Assembly (NCBI GenBank): GCA_021789755.1
Contig: JAJYJD010000051.1
Location: 1-16,382, forward strand
From: Bacteroidota bacterium
GTDB taxonomy: Bacteria > Bacteroidota > Ignavibacteria > Kryptoniales > JAKASW01
Reading direction: 5' to 3'
DNA: 16,382 bases
The position numbers were made by a program, and so were the translations under genes. The notes below the pieces were generated by a model, which did not search any database, was not told where the DNA came from, and saw nothing but the letters and a program-made list of their open reading frames with translations. Below are positions 15,224 through 16,382 of the stretch, one piece after another (positions within the stretch are counted from its first letter, which is position 1; each line of letters begins with the position of its first letter).

Positions 15224-16045
15224 ATGACGGCAGGTCTTGCGAGACTTCAGCGGATTTATGATCTCAGGCGGGAAGGCGACTCGATAAAGAGCTTCCATCT
15301 TTCGGACCCCGTCGGTTTTCCTAAACGGTTCAGCGGAAAAAAAGAAATCGAGACAGCTGCGCTCATATCGGCTCTGTTTGCGATCGGCCCGAGGTATGCG
15401 ATTCTCAGATCGCTCGAGAGAATCTTCTCCGAATTGGGGGAATCTCCCTACGACTCCATCTCGGACCTCGATTGTTCCCTCATGCTCAAGAAGATGGACG
15501 GGCATGTTCAGTTCGCTTACAAAAACATAACTGGAAAAGATGTGGTGCAAATACTCTGCGCGGTAAAATCGGTGTTAAGGTTGCGCGGCACCGTCCAGGA
15601 GGCTTTGAAGTCCTTCGCGGGTAAAGACGAGAAAACGTCGTACGGTGTCCTTACCGGGTTCCTCGGGCAGATGAAGTCGGCCGAAATTCCACCTGCACTC
15701 GGCGGCTCGCTGACACCACGCGCCCGAGCGCTGCTGGCCAGCCCACGGGATGGAAGTGCTTGCAAAAGAATGAATATGTTTCTAAGATGGATGACGCGGA
15801 AAGATGAAATCGATTTTGGATTTTATGACTGGCTTGGAACCGAAAATCTCATCATACCGCTAGACGTAAACGTCTCGAGGGCTGCCAGGAAATTGGAATT
15901 GACAAAAAGAAAAACGGACAACTGGAAGACGGCAACAGAAATTACGGAAAAGTTAAAAGAACTGGATCCGGCAGATCCAGTCAAATACGATGTGCCTTTG
16001 TTTCTTTACGGGATGGAATTGAGGAAGACGAAACATGCGGCTTAG
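15224..16045 (+). CDS. TIGR02757/DUF2400 family protein
   Basis: A 273-residue, probably cytoplasmic, mainly alpha-helical protein of a conserved family without an established function. The family's most constant region is intact: GSACKRMNMFLRWMTRKDEI (177-196), IIPLDVNVSR (210-219), ELTKRKTDNWKTATEITEKL (225-244) and DPADPVKYDVPLF (248-260). These resemble a helix-hairpin-helix/EndoIII-like arrangement, but I would not assign an activity on that. The N-terminal HLSDPVGFPKRFSGKKEIETAALISA (25-50) also fits. GGAGA (15209-15213) is about ten bases before ATG. The next gene starts inside its last codons, so the two are translationally linked. Confidence 0.85.
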   Translation: MTAGLARLQRIYDLRREGDSIKSFHLSDPVGFPKRFSGKKEIETAALISALFAIGPRYAILRSLERIFSELGESPYDSISDLDCSLMLKKMDGHVQFAYKNITGKDVVQILCAVKSVLRLRGTVQEALKSFAGKDEKTSYGVLTGFLGQMKSAEIPPALGGSLTPRARALLASPRDGSACKRMNMFLRWMTRKDEIDFGFYDWLGTENLIIPLDVNVSRAARKLELTKRKTDNWKTATEITEKLKELDPADPVKYDVPLFLYGMELRKTKHAA

Positions 16046-16382
16046 GGTTGTATTCCTGATATTGCTGTTGTACTGCACTCCTCTTGCGGCGCAGCCGAAG
16101 GTGGTCACTCTCCGCGTCGGGACGACCACTTCGCTAATCGGAGGTTTCGAGGATCTGAACCATGTCTATGTTTCGCTGACTGAGTTGTCTCAGGGCCTCG
16201 GCCTGACAACCTTCGTGCTGAAAACGACAGGCAAGTTGAGCATTTATTCGGATTACGGAAGTCTGCTTTTCACGCCGGACAATAGCTTCGTCGTACTGTC
16301 GACCGGAGGCGAGACGAATGTACTGCAGATGCCGCTCCCTGTTCTTATGGCAAACGGGAAGTTATATATGGCGGCTAATTAC
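16035..16382 (+). CDS. Secreted protein, N-terminal part, possibly a cell-wall amidase precursor (runs off window)
   Basis: The first 116 residues of a gene that overlaps the preceding one by 11 bases and has its own GAGGA site (16021-16025) before ATG. Residues 1-20 are a signal peptide (MRLRVVFLILLLYCTPLAAQ, cleavage likely at LAA/Q). The mature part, with YVSLTELSQGLGL followed by short strands, LLFTPDNSFVVL and MPLPVLMANGKLYM, resembles the copper-amine-oxidase-N-like domain. That domain often precedes an N-acetylmuramoyl-L-alanine amidase in related bacteria. The catalytic domain would lie beyond the window, so the amidase idea is inference. No lipobox is present. Confidence 0.6.
   Translation, partial: MRLRVVFLILLLYCTPLAAQPKVVTLRVGTTTSLIGGFEDLNHVYVSLTELSQGLGLTTFVLKTTGKLSIYSDYGSLLFTPDNSFVVLSTGGETNVLQMPLPVLMANGKLYMAANY

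Overview
The window looks like chromosomal DNA from a free-living member of the Bacteroidota/FCB group, most likely the Ignavibacteria/Kryptonia side rather than Bacteroidales or Flavobacteria. The main clues are a secreted beta-propeller protein ending in a type IX secretion (T9SS) type A sorting domain with the QNYPNPFNPSTTIRF signature, an Oar-like TonB-dependent receptor, a TIGR02757/DUF2400 protein and a single-chain pyruvate:ferredoxin oxidoreductase. Base composition is roughly balanced throughout. I see no insertion sequence, integrase, phage gene or CRISPR array. The taxonomic placement is an inference from protein families.

Left part (1-6080, all plus strand). The C-terminal ~356 residues of a TonB-dependent outer-membrane receptor end at a strong intrinsic terminator. 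A two-gene unit follows: a 1220-residue pyruvate:ferredoxin oxidoreductase with all three [4Fe-4S] cluster motifs and the thiamine-diphosphate motif, then a dihydroorotate-dehydrogenase-like flavoprotein 38 bases downstream. A GCAA-tetraloop terminator closes the unit. Together they suggest anaerobic or microaerobic pyruvate/acetyl-CoA and ferredoxin metabolism.

Middle (6081-10450). A secreted protein made of fourteen ~43-residue 'Reg_prop'-type blades (2 x 7) carries a signal peptide and a T9SS sorting domain. It converges on a minus-strand D-3-phosphoglycerate dehydrogenase (serine synthesis) with a C-terminal ACT domain. A 388-base intergenic stretch and a possible small two-helix membrane protein follow.

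Right-centre (10451-14075, minus strand). A three-gene export operon reads from right to left: a HlyD/MacA-type periplasmic adaptor, then two MacB/FtsX-type permeases. No ATP-binding subunit is present, so the ATPase must be encoded elsewhere if this is a working ABC exporter.

Right end (14076-16382). A tRNA-Arg(UCG) on the minus strand diverges from a small MerR-type regulator that appears to be expressed from a leaderless transcript. Next come tRNA-Pro(GGG) with a terminator, a TIGR02757/DUF2400 protein, and the start of an overlapping secreted-protein gene that runs off the window. Four promoter candidates share a TTG-N20-TA layout, three of them with the same -10 hexamer TAAATT.

Most of the window is recognisable family-level biology. 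The points most worth a second look are the ATPase-less exporter operon, the T9SS-exported double propeller, the DHODH-like enzyme without the usual catalytic residue, the leaderless merR and the shared promoter pattern. I did not find a clear, wholly new multi-gene system.
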